A stretch of 64,000 bases of DNA from Patiria pectinifera (Eukaryota; Echinodermata; Asteroidea; Valvatida; Asterinidae), in NCBI GenBank assembly GCA_029964075.1, contig CM057135.1:10380863-10444862 (forward strand), written 5' to 3'. The notes beneath the pieces were generated by a model. That model saw only the letters and a program-made list of their open reading frames with translations. It was not told the DNA's origin and did no database searches. A program made the translations under genes and the position numbers. Of this stretch, positions 1 through 11,402 are shown piece after piece. Numbering within the stretch: position 1 is the stretch's first letter; each line of letters begins with the position of its first letter.

Positions 1-45
1 AGCTTGAAGTTTCAAAAGGAAAAATGCCAAATTAAGTGTAAAACT

Positions 46-630
46 TCAATTTGTGACCAGGGACTCCACTTCGGTTTCACTTTCATCACAAGTTTCATTT
101 GTCTCGTAAGAACAAGATGGTTCATCATCGCCATGCATTTTACCAACATTCTGCTCCTCCATGAGAGGTACACCCAAGTTCTGGTTTTCAACAAAACATT
201 CAGAGGCTTTTACTGGGGCTGACCATTCTCGATGATTTCTGGAAATGTGCGATGCTAAGGAGGACTTATTACAAAAGCACTTTGAACAGGGAACGAATGG
301 ACATTCTATCTGTATTCCACATTCAATGTGATACTTCATATGCCTAATCAAATCGCTTTTGTTTTGGAAATGTTGTTGACAAATCCTGACTTTGCATTTG
401 ACATCTATGGGTTCCATACTTTTCAATCGACAGGGGTTGTCTTTTCGATATTTGCTATGATTGCGAGTCACATGACTATTCAATGAGGCGTATGAGGCAA
501 ACGACAGCGAACATCCTGGGACACCACAAGGGAATCTGAAATTATGAACATTTCTATGGACACGTTTGTGTGTGGTATAGGCCTTCAAGGAGGATGTCGA
601 GTGTGGACACAACTGACAAATATAGGACAT
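46..630 (-). CDS. C2H2 zinc-finger protein, N-terminal exon
   Basis: This open frame of 194 codons starts with MSYICQLCP and contains at least four C2H2-like fingers: C-x2-C ... H-x3-H near residues 5-22, a C-x4-C finger with the GVPGCSLSFASY segment near 35-58, a C-x4-C finger near 78-100, and a C-x4-C-x-C finger near 108-132. An acidic, Ser/Glu-rich tail follows. Long C-x4-C fingers with the FPCGVPGC type of spacing occur in large lineage-specific, often transposon-associated families of aquatic animals (from memory). The role would be nucleic-acid binding; no partner is visible. The frame ends in TGA at its low-coordinate end, and an exon continuing off the left edge cannot be excluded. 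The ATG is the first in frame after non-coding sequence. A host gene or a transposon-borne gene are both possible. Confidence 0.6.
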   Translation of the reverse strand: MSYICQLCPHSTSSLKAYTTHKRVHRNVHNFRFPCGVPGCSLSFASYASLNSHVTRNHSKYRKDNPCRLKSMEPIDVKCKVRICQQHFQNKSDLIRHMKYHIECGIQIECPFVPCSKCFCNKSSLASHISRNHREWSAPVKASECFVENQNLGVPLMEEQNVGKMHGDDEPSCSYETNETCDESETEVESLVTN

Positions 631-1907
631 GTTTCATGTACAAATGGACCTTTGGCTTCACTAAGCTACGCATTGACCTCCAGGCTTCAACGACCCCCCT
701 GCAGTGTTAAATTTTGTGCCCTATCCTATCAAAACAATCAACAGTAGGGACAAGCCAACTTGTCACAGTCACAGGCCTAATGCTAACAACGTTTCATAAA
801 CTGAGAAATGATGGCCTAACTGTAAAAAAGCCTAACCCTAGCCAGCTAGCCTAATTTCCAGATGTCAAAACAACGTCATGGTGTCAAAGAAAGACGGTAA
901 GAACATGCTAGGCCTATACACACAGGTGCCTACATGACGTAGGGAAACGGTCATGTCATGCTAAAAATTTTCAACAACATGCAGTTCCAATGTGCTGTAC
1001 ATAAAGCCTAGGCCTTGTGGTTAATCCCGCGTACAGACATAGCATAGGCCTATAATAGTGGACACAGCTTTTACAACTTAATTATTGTATGCACATGTAA
1101 GCGTTTCTCAAGAAAATCAAACGTTATGGTGGGTTTGATCTCAAATCTGAACTTGCTAGAAGAATTGGCTCAAAACACTTTACCTTTATAGCTGAACTGA
1201 AAAGAAAACAATGAAGTTTCGTCGTTGATCGGCCATGCACGCCTAGCCTCAAATGCGTGTGCGCATATACCGTACACATAATAGGCACGTACGTACGTAC
1301 GTACGTATCTAGGTGTGTGTACAGATTTTACTGTGCTGGTACATCACAAATCACGCGCGCCCGACGTAGTTACCGCACTCCGATTGGCTGCCGCCCGAAA
1401 GATAACGTCATTGAAGCGTGATCCAAAACAGAACGGTTGTGAATTGAAGAGACAGCTTGTAAAGCTTAAAGACAACCTACGTACGTAGGCCAGGCCTTCT
1501 ATCTACTGCTTTTATTACTGGACTGCGCTGCTTTTAATAATTAAGAACACACCATTTAAGCACCCATGCAGTACTAACAGAAATTCTGGTGGGCGATTTT
1601 GGTCAGTCAAATGAAGGGAACAAAAAAACAAACCTTTTTTTCGGATATAAACCAAATGCAGAAGGAATATTTATAGCGTACAAAATTACAAAATTTGATG
1701 CCAGTCAGTGCAATCAGCAATAGAACAGGAATCGAACAGGACTAGGCTAGGCCTTTAGGCTATAAAAATTAAGTAAAAAACTTGTGAAAAACCAGGCCGT
1801 ATATGGATTTATTCCGTCGTTTTTGCAGATTCTTGTGAACCAAAAAAAGTTGACTATTTACGACACGACAGTCATAACAGAACAAACTAAAGCACGAACA
1901 CAATTTC
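631..1907. other. non-coding stretch upstream of the zinc-finger exon
   Basis: No convincing coding frame is seen on either strand. The stretch holds many AGGCCTA-like words and a short (ACGT)n microsatellite at about 1288-1308. If 46-630 is a first coding exon, its promoter and 5' untranslated sequence would lie here, but no core promoter element stands out. Confidence 0.4.
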
Positions 1908-2774
1908 ACTGCATTTTTACAAAATCATCGTAAAATTACAAAGTATGCGTTGAAATACCCCGAATATGTTAAATTTACAGAAACGGCTACATTAAGTATT
2001 AATTGTAAATGTCAAAGCATTAACAAACACACATTCTGTGTAAAAAAACAGAGCCTCTGTTTATAGCTTTACACAGTGGTAGTAAAAATGGTTAATGGAA
2101 TAATTAATATTGAAAACATGCAACAGTAGTAAAAAGTACGTTTTATATTGTAATTTTAAACTTCTTGTAAAATAACAAATACTTGTGCTTTAACCATCAG
2201 AAAGATGTAAAAAGATTCTTTTTTACATAATTTGTCTTTTTTGACAAGTTTTATTTTAAATAACAAAAGTGTTGGTGAAACACCCATAAAATGTTTTAAA
2301 ACAGCAAAGTTTACGGCAAATAGTTAATTTACATTTATTGAAATGTAAAAGCATATTACAAACAAAAATTATATGTAAGAAAAACAGATTTTTTTTCACG
2401 AACACACATTCTGTGTAAAAACAGAGGCTCTGTTTACAACTTTACCAAGTGGTTGTAGAAAAATTGAATATGTTAATACTGAAAACATGCGACAGAAGTA
2501 AAAGTACGTTTTAAATTGTAATTTTAAAGATATCTTGTAAAATAAGAAATAATTGTGCTTTCACAAAAAAAATATGTAAAAATAACAAAATGTTTACATA
2601 ATTTACCTATTTTGACAAGTTTTATATTTAAATAACAAAAGTTTTGGTAAAAGACATAAAAATGTTTAAAAACAGAAAAGTTTACAGGAAAAAAAGTTAA
2701 TTTACAGTTATTAAAATGTAAAAGCATATAACAAACAAAATTTATATGTAAAAAAACAGAAATTTTTTACAGTG
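1908..2774. repeat. AT-rich MITE-like block with an internal direct duplication
   Basis: The segment starts near CACTGCATTTTTAC and ends AAATTTTTTACAGTG, giving weak terminal inverted repeats. Its right end read in reverse (CACTGTAAAAAATT) matches the terminus of the element at 7275. Internally, the stretch from about 2028 (acacacattctgtgt) is repeated about 370 bp later from about 2400 with moderate divergence, so it is either an imperfect dimer or two tandem insertions. No coding capacity was seen. The left boundary is uncertain. Confidence 0.45.
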
Positions 2775-3026
2775 TGTCTACAAGACCCAACTGAATCCCA
2801 CCTTCAGGCGCCGGCTCTTTGGATCCCAACTGTTATATTACAACAACGCAAGTGCAACATTCCGCCAACAATTACTAGTATGCGGCGATAGCAACCTGAA
2901 CCTCGCAACAAACCTTACCATGACCATACAACGACATTGACTTCAACCAGAATCTAGTATTCGAGAAGTGAACTACTGAACTTCAGTAACGTCAGCCACC
3001 TACTTTCAGGGTCCGAGTGGGCAACG

Positions 3027-4237
3027 TTGAAGGCCTTAAACATCTGTAAGATACAACCCACCCGAAGAGGATGCCGTGCCGGAGTAAAAACCAAAGGTCA
3101 ACACATTCCAGTGATCGTCCGTCCCAGACAACACCATGGTGAAAACACGGCCAGTAGGACCGCATCCAATCTGGTAAACATTGATATTTCTGTCACACCG
3201 GTAACTGAACCTAAGAACATACACCTCCCTTCGGTCATGTTACTAAATGCCAGATCCTTTGTTCAACGAATAGATGAACTTCAGATAATGTTGAAGGCCA
3301 ATAATATTGATGTAGCGGCCGTCACAGAGACTTGGTTCCTGCCCGATGTGGAGGGTAGCTACTTCTCATTCCCACATTACAAACTGTATAGCAAACCTAG
3401 GGAAAACAAACGAGGAGGAGGCATAGCTTTATTTATACGTGAAAACATCCCAACCAGGCAATTGTCGGAAATCGAAGTGAACTTGAGACATTATGGGTGT
3501 GGGTGCGACCGAGTCGCCTACCCAGATCAGCCACAGGCGTAATTCTTTGCGTAGTTTATCACCCTCCGGCTTCACCGTACGATGCAGAACTGACAGATCA
3601 CTTATCTACATCACTAGACATCTTGCACAACAAGTATCCTGCTGCGGGTGTCATCTTGTTAGGGGACTTTAACAAGTTTGACACCAATAATCTTTGTCGG
3701 TTATGCGGCCTTGTACAAACAGTTGACAAACCTACAAGAGGGCAAGCAACTTTGGACAAGATTATATCCAATATTGACCAACACTACATCCAACCACAGA
3801 TATCAACTCCTATTGGCTTGAGTGATCACAATTCTGTGTTATGGTTCCCTAAAGTGTATCAGGATCATCGAAACATCACTTTTCGCAGAGTTGTGCGGCC
3901 AGTAAAGAACTCGGATAAATTGGCATTTGGCCGATGGATAACTGATTATGATTGGAGAGAGGTAACGTCAGCTGAATCACCTAATCACAAGACTGATGCA
4001 TTCTATGAAACCCTTCGAGCAGCAATGGATCGATTTTTCCCAACAAAAACAGTTTCCGTCCACGCTGAAGACCAACCATGGATGAATCCCGAGCTCAAGG
4101 CACTCGTCATCAAAAGACAAAAAGCATTTTCGGATGGCAAAACTTACCTTTGGAGATTCCTGCGAAACAAGGTTTCAAGACTTATAAAACAATCGAAACG
4201 AGAATTCTACAAGAAGAGCGTGAGACACCTGTTCTAA
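3027..4237 (+). pseudogene. LINE endonuclease domain (frameshifted)
   Basis: This is the apurinic/apyrimidinic endonuclease part of the LINE ORF, which nicks target DNA to prime reverse transcription. Motifs in order are the LLNARS segment (catalytic Asn) near codon 72, VTETWF (catalytic Glu), GGGIALFI, then in a second frame GDFN and a late SDH motif. The first frame (3027-3542) and second (3497-4237) overlap, so a small indel lies near 3500-3540. A second shift just after 4230 separates it from the reverse transcriptase frame. The Met at 3027 is only the first in frame, and the true start may be further upstream. Identity as a LINE endonuclease is secure from motif order and the adjoining reverse transcriptase. 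Confidence 0.8.
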
Positions 4238-4239
4238 CC

Positions 4240-5906
4240 CCAGAGATTGGCATAAAGAAATCAAGAAACTAACCGGTCTGAATAAAAAAACAAAGATTCA
4301 TTTACCTGAGTCTGCAAAGTATTCTGGGAAAGAGATTGCTTCGCAGATCAACGAACATTTTCTGTCTGTTGCAAGTGATATCCCCTGTCTGGATTCCAGT
4401 AGTCTGCCGGCATACTTACCACCAGATACTCCAGTGCCAACCGTGTCTCCACAAGATGTGTATTATAAACTGAAGAAGGTGAAACTGTACAAGAGTGGTG
4501 GTCCGGACTCAATCCCATCATGTCTGATTAAAGAGTTCGCCTATGAACTGTGCTTTCCTTTGTCTAACATTTTTAATTGCTCATTGAGTGAAGGTATTGT
4601 TCCGGGGATATGGAAATCTGCTTATGTTGTGCCAGTGCCGAAGTGCCAACCCCACACAATACCTAATCTCCGACCTATCTCCCTTACTTGTGTCTTTGCG
4701 AAAGTCTTTGAAGATTTTGTAACAAGCTGGATCAAACCTGATATCAATTGTTCTTTGGACAAACAACAGTTCGGCTCCCTTAAGGATGCCTCAACCACTC
4801 ATAACATGATAAAACTGTTAGATAAAGTATGTAGCGATACTGACATATCAAAAAACTCTACTGTTATTGTTGCAACAGATTTTTCCAAAGCATTTGATCG
4901 TGTTGACTATAACATTGTCATTTCCAAATTCATAAGTTTAGGTGTTCGACGTTCCATTATTCCTTGGATATGTAGCTTTTTGTCTTATCGTACCCAAGCT
5001 GTTTGTTACCAAGATGAGCTATCCGAATGGCGGTCAATACATGCAGGCATTCCACAAGGTACTAAACTAGGGCCTGTTGCTTTCTTGGCTATGATTAACG
5101 ATGCTGGATCCAATTCACCTGATGTTACGCATTATAAATATGTGGATGACTTAACATTGTGTCAGACTTTCAGTGACGTAAATCAATCCAGCTCGATGCA
5201 AATTGAACTTGACAGGCTAAATCAATGGGCTTTTGATAATAATATCAAATTAAACCCCACTAAATGCCAGACTATGACTGTGTGTTTTAAGAAGAATCCA
5301 ATCAACCCTCCTGATCTTCAAATAGGTGCCTCAGTCCTTGGTCAATCAAATTGTTTGAAAATTCTTGGTGTTTACATTCAAAACAATCTGAGATGGGACA
5401 CCCAGGTGACTACAATGTGCAATTCCTTTAACCGCAGACTGTACTTCTTACGCCAACTTAAACGCTGTGGTCTACCCATTGATGACTTGGTCACTGTTTA
5501 CATGCAGTACGTAAGACCCACTGTTGAGTATGCATGTCCTGTTTGGCATTCTGGATTGACAAAGGAACAAAGGGAATCGCTCGAAAAAATACAAAAAAGA
5601 GCATTTCGCACAATCCTTTCCATTAATGTTTGCGAGCACGTTCCCTATGACCTTATGTCTAATAGGATACAAATCCCCTCTCTCCAGGAAAGACGTGATC
5701 ATCTTTGTTTAAAGTTTGGTAAAAATCTTCTCTCATTTCATAAATACCGTGACTGGCTCCCACCCAAAAGATCAAACAACCTCCGCAATACCAACACCCT
5801 GTCAATCCCTCTATGTCGCACAAACCGATACAAGAATAGTGCAATCCCATTTTTAACCAATCTTCTTAATGAACAACTAAGCTCTACGTCTCACACCCCG
5901 GTGTGA
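4240..5906 (+). pseudogene. LINE reverse transcriptase domain
   Basis: The frame is open from about 4240 and its first Met is at 4434 (490 codons from there). Reverse transcriptase blocks appear in order: SGGPDSIPS, LRPISLT, the ATDFSKAFDRVD block with a catalytic Asp, GIPQGTKLGP, the active-site box YVDD at about codon 236 from the Met, and a thumb-like region. A C-terminal segment of the LINE type contains VRPTVEYACPVWH and RRDHL-like motifs. It would copy the element RNA at the nicked target. No RNase H domain is visible, as expected for CR1-like elements. The domain looks intact, but it is out of frame with the endonuclease, so the full protein cannot be made. Confidence 0.85.
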
Positions 5907-6221
5907 TATTTATCTTCATTTATTTACTGTTTTTTCGTAATCTGAGCAATCCATTTCTCCATGTTTGTTTTCCCAACTGTTTTTAATCAACTGTTTTTAG
6001 TCATTTTTTTATTAAATTTGTTTTGTTTTTATTGTGTACTCACCATTCTTGTTGTTACATGCAATAGGTTTTAACTCTCATCATAACTTTTTTCCGGTCT
6101 TCTAATTATTTTTATTGTAATACATACAGTTTTTACCTCTGTCTATTTTTAAAATGTTTTCCAAAGTAAACCTGCCCACAATTCAGCCTTCGGGCTGCGA
6201 CGGGAGAGTAAAATAAACCAT

Positions 6222-6251
6222 TTAATAATAATAATAATAATAATAATAATG
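6222..6251 (+). repeat. (AAT)n tail of the LINE
   Basis: About nine consecutive AAT units lie at the 3' end of the LINE. The sequence changes abruptly to the coding-like DIRS gag remnant after them, which fixes the insertion junction. Confidence 0.8.
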
Positions 6252-6994
6252 CTGGCCCACGATCGAGACGGCATGCGTGCTTGACGCAACCTGAATTTGA
6301 TGTCATAGTCTCGCTACCCATAACCTACTCTGCGAAATGCAGCCGAACGGACGATGTCAGCATATTTTAGCAACTGTCGCGCATGTGAAGGATGGCGCAT
6401 CAAATAGATAGACGCAAAAATGAGGAAAGCCGAAGTCCACTGCTCAATTGAGGTGATGCGAGGGGGTTGATTGTGGGGGCGAATTTGCCATGCTGGTGAC
6501 CCTTGCGACCCTATGGTAAACACGCAGTCACTTGCATTAGTGAAACTGTGAGAGGGCCGCAAAAGGGGGCCAAATTCTACGAATTCCCCATTCCAAATTT
6601 TATTCCGAATATGTTGGGGAACACCGACCCAAGATCATCGCAAACACTCATTACAGCAGTGCTATCGAGCCCCCCCCCCCCCCCATGGTTGACGAAGTGC
6701 TAACAACAGACTCGCCGATCCCGAAGTCAGAGGTGCATTGCCCGGCATGGTAACTGGTGAGGGACCAACGGCGGCCGCAGTTGACCTAGCCGTCGTCTCC
6801 ACGACGTGCGCCGGAATCTCGGCCGAGACTACGGGCGCGGTGCGGGATGATCGTGCCCTCCCCCTAGCAGACGTCTCCACTACTTGCGCCGCAGTCTCGG
6901 CCGTGACTACGGGCGCGGTACGGGATGATCGGGCCCTCGCCCTCTTTCCCTCGCTGGCAGAAGCGACACGCTTTGATTTCGTAACACGCGGCAT
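6252..6994 (-). pseudogene. DIRS/tyrosine-recombinase-type retroelement gag-like ORF, truncated
   Basis: The reading starts MPRVTKSKRVAS, runs through a basic Arg/Ser-rich segment with two copies of a roughly 96 bp tandem repeat (SSRTAPVV...VVET), and then a C-rich slippage run near 6668. It continues with KIWNGEFVEFG, ITSIEQWTSAFLIF, RQLLKYADIVR and RDYDIKFRLRQ. The pattern of W-T-x-AF, P..LLKY and W-x-YD-x2-FR is typical of the putative gag proteins found with metazoan DIRS-like elements and related tyrosine-recombinase elements (from memory of the pattern). Breaks are a frame change around the poly-C run, a TGA near 6635, and a TAG at about 6311 where Trp is expected. The frame is cut at 6252 by the LINE tail. 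No recombinase domain remains nearby. Confidence 0.55.
6795..6960. repeat. two-copy tandem repeat inside the gag-like frame
   Basis: Two copies of about 96 bp share tctcggccg and gactacgggcgcggt segments and encode the repeated Ser-Ser-Arg-Thr-Ala-Pro-Val-Val motif on the minus strand. GC content is much higher than in the surroundings. Confidence 0.6.
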
Positions 6995-7274
6995 CGCTTT
7001 TACAATCTTTGCCTTTGCAATTAAAAACTACACAGACACAATCACACACCTACACAAGTGTCCGACCTGTTAAACTGCTCCGACTTAAGTGACTGGCCAC
7101 ACAATCTGGTTTCGGCTACCCCCTTAGAAACAACAGCTGGGTCATAACTCAAGTGTCCGTGGGGTCAGAGAAGGAATTTATGACCCACTCCAGCCACCCT
7201 GTCTAGCGGCAATAACTTATTTGAAGCCTAAATGGGCCTTAAATGGCTTAAACGGGTTATTTAAAAAAAAACTA

Positions 7275-8385
7275 CACTGTAAAAAATTGCGTGATTTAAC
7301 AGTTGTTTTTCTGTTGAAATTTCTGTAAATTTACAGTAGATGTTACTGTTTTCGGATTTTTCTGTAAATCTACAAATTTGTTATTGCCTACGTACAGTTT
7401 TCTCCATTTCGCTGTTTGGTTACGGTATATTCGCTGTTAAACTCAAATTTTGTGGACGCACAAGGAACATCATGTTTTGAACAAGCCCCCGTTCTGACTC
7501 TGTTAGAACACAGTCACATCGCTGTCGGTCAACAGAGAATCATCTTTTTTTGTACAGGGTTCGGCCGTATCGCGTGATTTTTCACTGGTAGGCGGTAGTA
7601 GTGCAGCGTTACTGTGGCATAAACGCTGAAGGGTACCAGTATGTTGTCAAGGAAGGCGCGCGCGGGAGTCGGACTATACAGTACCATACAAGTTCCCGTT
7701 GCGTCCATGCGTATGCATACGGTAGCATCTTGGAGCAAATTTACCTATCCGTTTCTGCTTACATGTTTGTATTTTGTATTGTAAATGACTATTACTCTCA
7801 AGGAGAAGCGCTATAGAGAAGCAGTTTCATTTGTAAGCCTGATTGTCAACGACAACACATTTGAAAGTTGCTTGGTTGTCATTGCAGCATGACTCGCAGT
7901 AAGCCAACGTGCAAGTATCTACATTCGCACCTTCATGGGTTTTATCGATAGCACCGCCATTACATGACGTGTAACAAGTATCTGCATGTGAAGTACGTTC
8001 ATTATACGAGAATATCTGTGTACTGAGGCTCACACAGTACCTGTCATTCGCAATCCTCGATACAAACATGAACACTTTGTCGTTTATCGGCCCCCATCAA
8101 ATAATCACCGTTTAAACAAAAACAACATTTTGTTCAGCAACAGAGAGTTGTTAAGGAACAAAAAAACAGCGAATGTGCTGTTAGGTTACAAAACGACTAC
8201 ACTTAATCATCTGTTACAAAACAGTAGAATCCTCTGTAAATGAACAATATCAAATAAAGTAGAATCTGCTGTTAATGTACAGAGAAAAAAGAAACAGTAG
8301 AATATACTGTACAAAAACAGTAACTCCTGTAATGCCAATTGACAATAGAATCAACTGTTATTGAACAGACATTTTTTTAACAGTG
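7275..8385. mobile_element. non-autonomous DNA element, TA-flanked, CACTGT termini (copy 1)
   Basis: The element begins CACTGTAAAAAATTGCG and ends TTTTTTTAACAGTG. TA dinucleotides lie directly outside both ends (7273-7274 and 8386-8387), consistent with a TA target duplication. The subterminal regions are dense in CTGT/ACAG words. A second copy in the opposite orientation lies at 54994-56123 and matches along its length, including two short minus-strand frames here (7529-7738 and 7827-8075). Those frames are conserved only because the repeat is; they match no transposase I know. The family needs a transposase supplied in trans. Confidence 0.75.
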
Positions 8386-8387
8386 TA

Positions 8388-8600
8388 TGTTCCTGAAAAT
8401 CATCAACAAATAGGCAAAATTCGTATTAAATTTTCCCCTGGAATTTGAAGGATATGTTTAAGGGAATACAATGGATAGTATTGCTTTTTAATAAGAAGCT
8501 GATTTTAATGGGTTATTTAAAAATCTGTCTCATTCAAAAACAGCAACAAATAGACATAATTCGTGTTAAATTTACCCCTGGAATTTGAAGGAAACAATGA
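8388..8600. repeat. short direct repeat next to the CACTGT element
   Basis: Two copies of a ~50 bp unit with ttcgt-ttaaattt and cccctggaatttgaagga cores begin near 8404 and 8544, separated by about 140 bp. A gggttatttaaaaa word also occurs on both sides (near 7254 and 8509). This may be older repeat material into which copy 1 inserted. Confidence 0.45.
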
Positions 8601-10694
8601 TTACTAAGGCCCAAAAAAAATACTTGGTCTCTGGTCAGACCAAAGTTCCGGAATCGATGCGGCGACGCGCCTTTTTTTTTCCAGCTTGGATTGTACAGAC
8701 AAGGTGGGGTACTATTTTGCTTTTTTTTTGGTGTCCTCGTGTACATTGGTGTCCGCCATAATTTTCCTTGGTGCCCTCGATCATTTGCCTTGGTGCCATT
8801 TCCCATTCCTTGGTGCTCTTTGGTAAACAAAAATTGAGGAGGTGCGGCAATAGAGGGCGCTGTTGGAGCATTTTGGAAAAATAAAGATTGACGCACATGA
8901 TTAAAATCGACGCGGGCGCTGACCAGAGACCGACTTATTTATTTGTTTTGCCTAACAGACACTTCTATTGTTGTTCCGTCATTTGAAGTCTGGTTTACTG
9001 TGACAGTTAGCGATTTCCCCTGAATCGCATCGCAAAATGCGACGTGTTTTAGACAATCTGCGATCCACTTTTAAAAATGCAACGCAGAATTTTGCGATGC
9101 AAATTGCGATAGATTCTTTAAAACATTTTGGCTTTATTCCAGTAATTTACTAAATATCCCGGTCAATAAAGTTACTTTATTATGTGCATTTTGTGTTGGT
9201 CTCGTTTATTCTGAAACACACATTTACCGCGAGAACGTTGGGATAAATGATGTTCAATTGTTGACAGCGGCGATTCTTGGTTGACTCTGTTGCGCGAGGG
9301 AAGAGAGGTTCCCAGGGCTTAAAATTTGACGCGTTGGCCGACCCACTTCAAGATGAAACTTCAGGTTCATATCACAACACTTTCAGGTTGGAGGTTGACT
9401 CAAGAAGTTGAAAAATTTGACGATGTATGTGCGATGCAGTGAGACTACTTCTCAAACATGGCCAAAGTGTGCATGAATTGCGTTCGCGCATCGATAGTTT
9501 TTGGAAAAAGTTTCAACCATGAGGGCATAGATTATATGCTCTTTCATATTATAGGTAAATATGCCGTGATTAAAGCTGTTTTAAGACGTCGGGTTTAACA
9601 TTTTCCGTAACGAGTGGCATCAATCCGTGCACGTGCAGCAGTTGTCATGTTAGAAAATCCAACATTGTGGCACCAATCGCACGCGGTGCGGCGAACCACA
9701 CAAACGTTACCGAAACCCCATTAAATGGCTTCAACATCACATAATGTGCAGTCAATCAGGCGAGAAAAAAATAGTTCTGCTTCCAATAACATGAATATAG
9801 GGTAGGTAGGTAGGGATTCTTTTTTGCCAATTGCTTTTGTGCTGATCATATGTAAGTGCCCACGTGTAGTCAAGGCTCCAAGGAAATAAATAACACATTG
9901 CAAACTTAAGAAAACAAAACTACCAATTAATGATGAAATGCCTTAACTTCCTGGTATACTGTCATTTTCAAGAAAAGTAGACTGATTTATTTTCAAAACA
10001 AATTGGAATTGTCGTTGATAATATTGATATAGGGCAGATTTTTAGTGTCATTTTTTGAAGGAAATTTTGGGGTAAAAGGACAATGCTCACTGCAAAATCC
10101 AACACGAGAATTAATGACCATCACCGCAACGCACGGTTAATAAAATAATAGGCAAGACCGCGTTATTTTTCTTGGCTTCAACAGAAAACTGCACAAGAAA
10201 ATTGCACAAAGGACACTTTTCAAAATGAAAAAGAGGCTTCATTTCTAATTCTGAAAGTGACTTCCACATAAATTGAACTTGAAGACTCATATGCTCTCTT
10301 TAGATCTCAATCTTATTCCCGGTGAACATCGTAAACTTTGACAGAAAATTTATATAATTATATAATCGGACTATATTATCAGTCCCCCCTCCCTGCAAGC
10401 TGGAAGTCATAGCCACTGTTCCGATAAGTTCGATAAATACCTTCCTCGGCCAAGCATTCAATGCCGTACAAAGCGCCGTCGTGCCTGGAAAACTAGCAGC
10501 CCCGCGAACGGTGCGTAAGTTAACGTGTTAAGTTGGCCACAAGACTTGAAGTGGAAGTATCCACGCAGCTGTTTATCGCACACTCAACAACTTTTTGTCG
10601 TTATTTGTCGAAAGTTTCAAATAAAATGGATTAATCCCGTTATTGATCAAATTTGTTTATCGGTTGGATTTTATGAAAAAATATTGTTAAAAAC
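8601..10694. other. no recognisable genes; dispersed-repeat fragment
   Basis: Short frames on both strands look random. A segment at about 9943-9975 (cctggtatactgtcatttt) recurs at about 50108-50140, so at least part of this stretch is a dispersed repeat. A cluster of GCGAT-type words lies around 9010-9115. Nothing else can be supported. Confidence 0.4.
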
Positions 10695-11185
10695 TGTTCT
10701 GGCGTCTGCAAAGGCGTAGATTCAGGGAATCGGTAGCTTAGGTTCAACCAGAGAGTGTCAACCGAAGAGCAAAGAACGATATGGCCGGAGGTCAGAGCTG
10801 CGGTTTCCAAATGAACTTTATTCAACGGTGAACTGTAAAAAAGTACACAAAACCTTATAAAACAATCTAATTATCTATGAGTAACAGAGTGACTAGTACT
10901 AAACACTATTACAGAAAACTACGGCAGCAGATTTAACCATAAACGTAGCTGAGTCGAATCTAGATGATTTTAAGTCCAACAACAATAAAGAATGTAATAA
11001 ATCTACGCACGTGGAAAATATTGACTCAGCAGAATTATCTCGAAATGACATAGAAATATTGAGAGACTTACATGACTTTTGGGCTAGATGAATCTACAAA
11101 TGACTAAGGTGACCTGCAGGGATTACACAATGACTTGAATCGGACGATTGACTGAGATTTCTGAGAGAAATCAGGCAGAATGTCA
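10695..11185 (-). repeat. BEL/Pao 3' LTR (491 bp)
   Basis: It matches 17674-18378 closely, starting tgttctggcgtctgc and ending caggcagaatgtca, with only scattered substitutions. It lacks the ~215 bp segment present in the other LTR (17840-18056). The flanking internal sequence (11186-11402) carries no coding frame. Confidence 0.9.
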
Positions 11186-11402
11186 GGCTAAAATGTCTAC
11201 CTTGACAATGCCATTCATGAGGTGAACGGAGACCGTAAAAACTGAACAGCGCCCTCAGGCGGCTCTCCGGGTAAGTGACGACGGCCGTGACACTCCCCGT
11301 CTAAAAATACTTAAAGACAGGATTTTTACATAAACGCTTAGAAACATAACAAATGTATACGAGGAAGTTAGAGACTGTTACAGTCCAAATCCTATAGTCT
11401 CT

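Larger units (their letters stand above)
2776..6251 (+). mobile_element. non-LTR retrotransposon (LINE, CR1/Jockey-like)
   Basis: An apurinic endonuclease domain is followed by a reverse transcriptase in the usual LINE order. The 3' untranslated region (5907-6224) ends in a run of AAT units (about 6222-6251) rather than poly(A), a habit of CR1-like LINEs. No recognisable ORF1 precedes it, so it is either a one-ORF element or 5' truncated. The 5' end is placed just after the MITE-like block and is uncertain. The 3' end lies directly against a decayed DIRS-like gag frame, which I take as its target. Two frameshifts make it inactive. Confidence 0.8.

Noticed and set aside
1288-1308. ACGT palindromic run as a regulatory site
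   Set aside because: Looks like a simple microsatellite; no evidence of function.
2524-2727. Minus-strand frame of 67 codons
   Set aside because: It lies in a TGTAAA-rich repeat, has Phe/Tyr/Lys composition typical of AT-rich noise and no motif.
7827-8075. Cys-containing frame shared with 55305-55523
   Set aside because: Conservation is explained by two copies of the same non-coding repeat; the frame is not conserved better than its surroundings and has no domain.
8534-8898. Two overlapping minus-strand frames of 87 and 120 codons
   Set aside because: Low-complexity, Lys/Pro-rich translation of a T-rich and cttggtg-repeat region; no motif.
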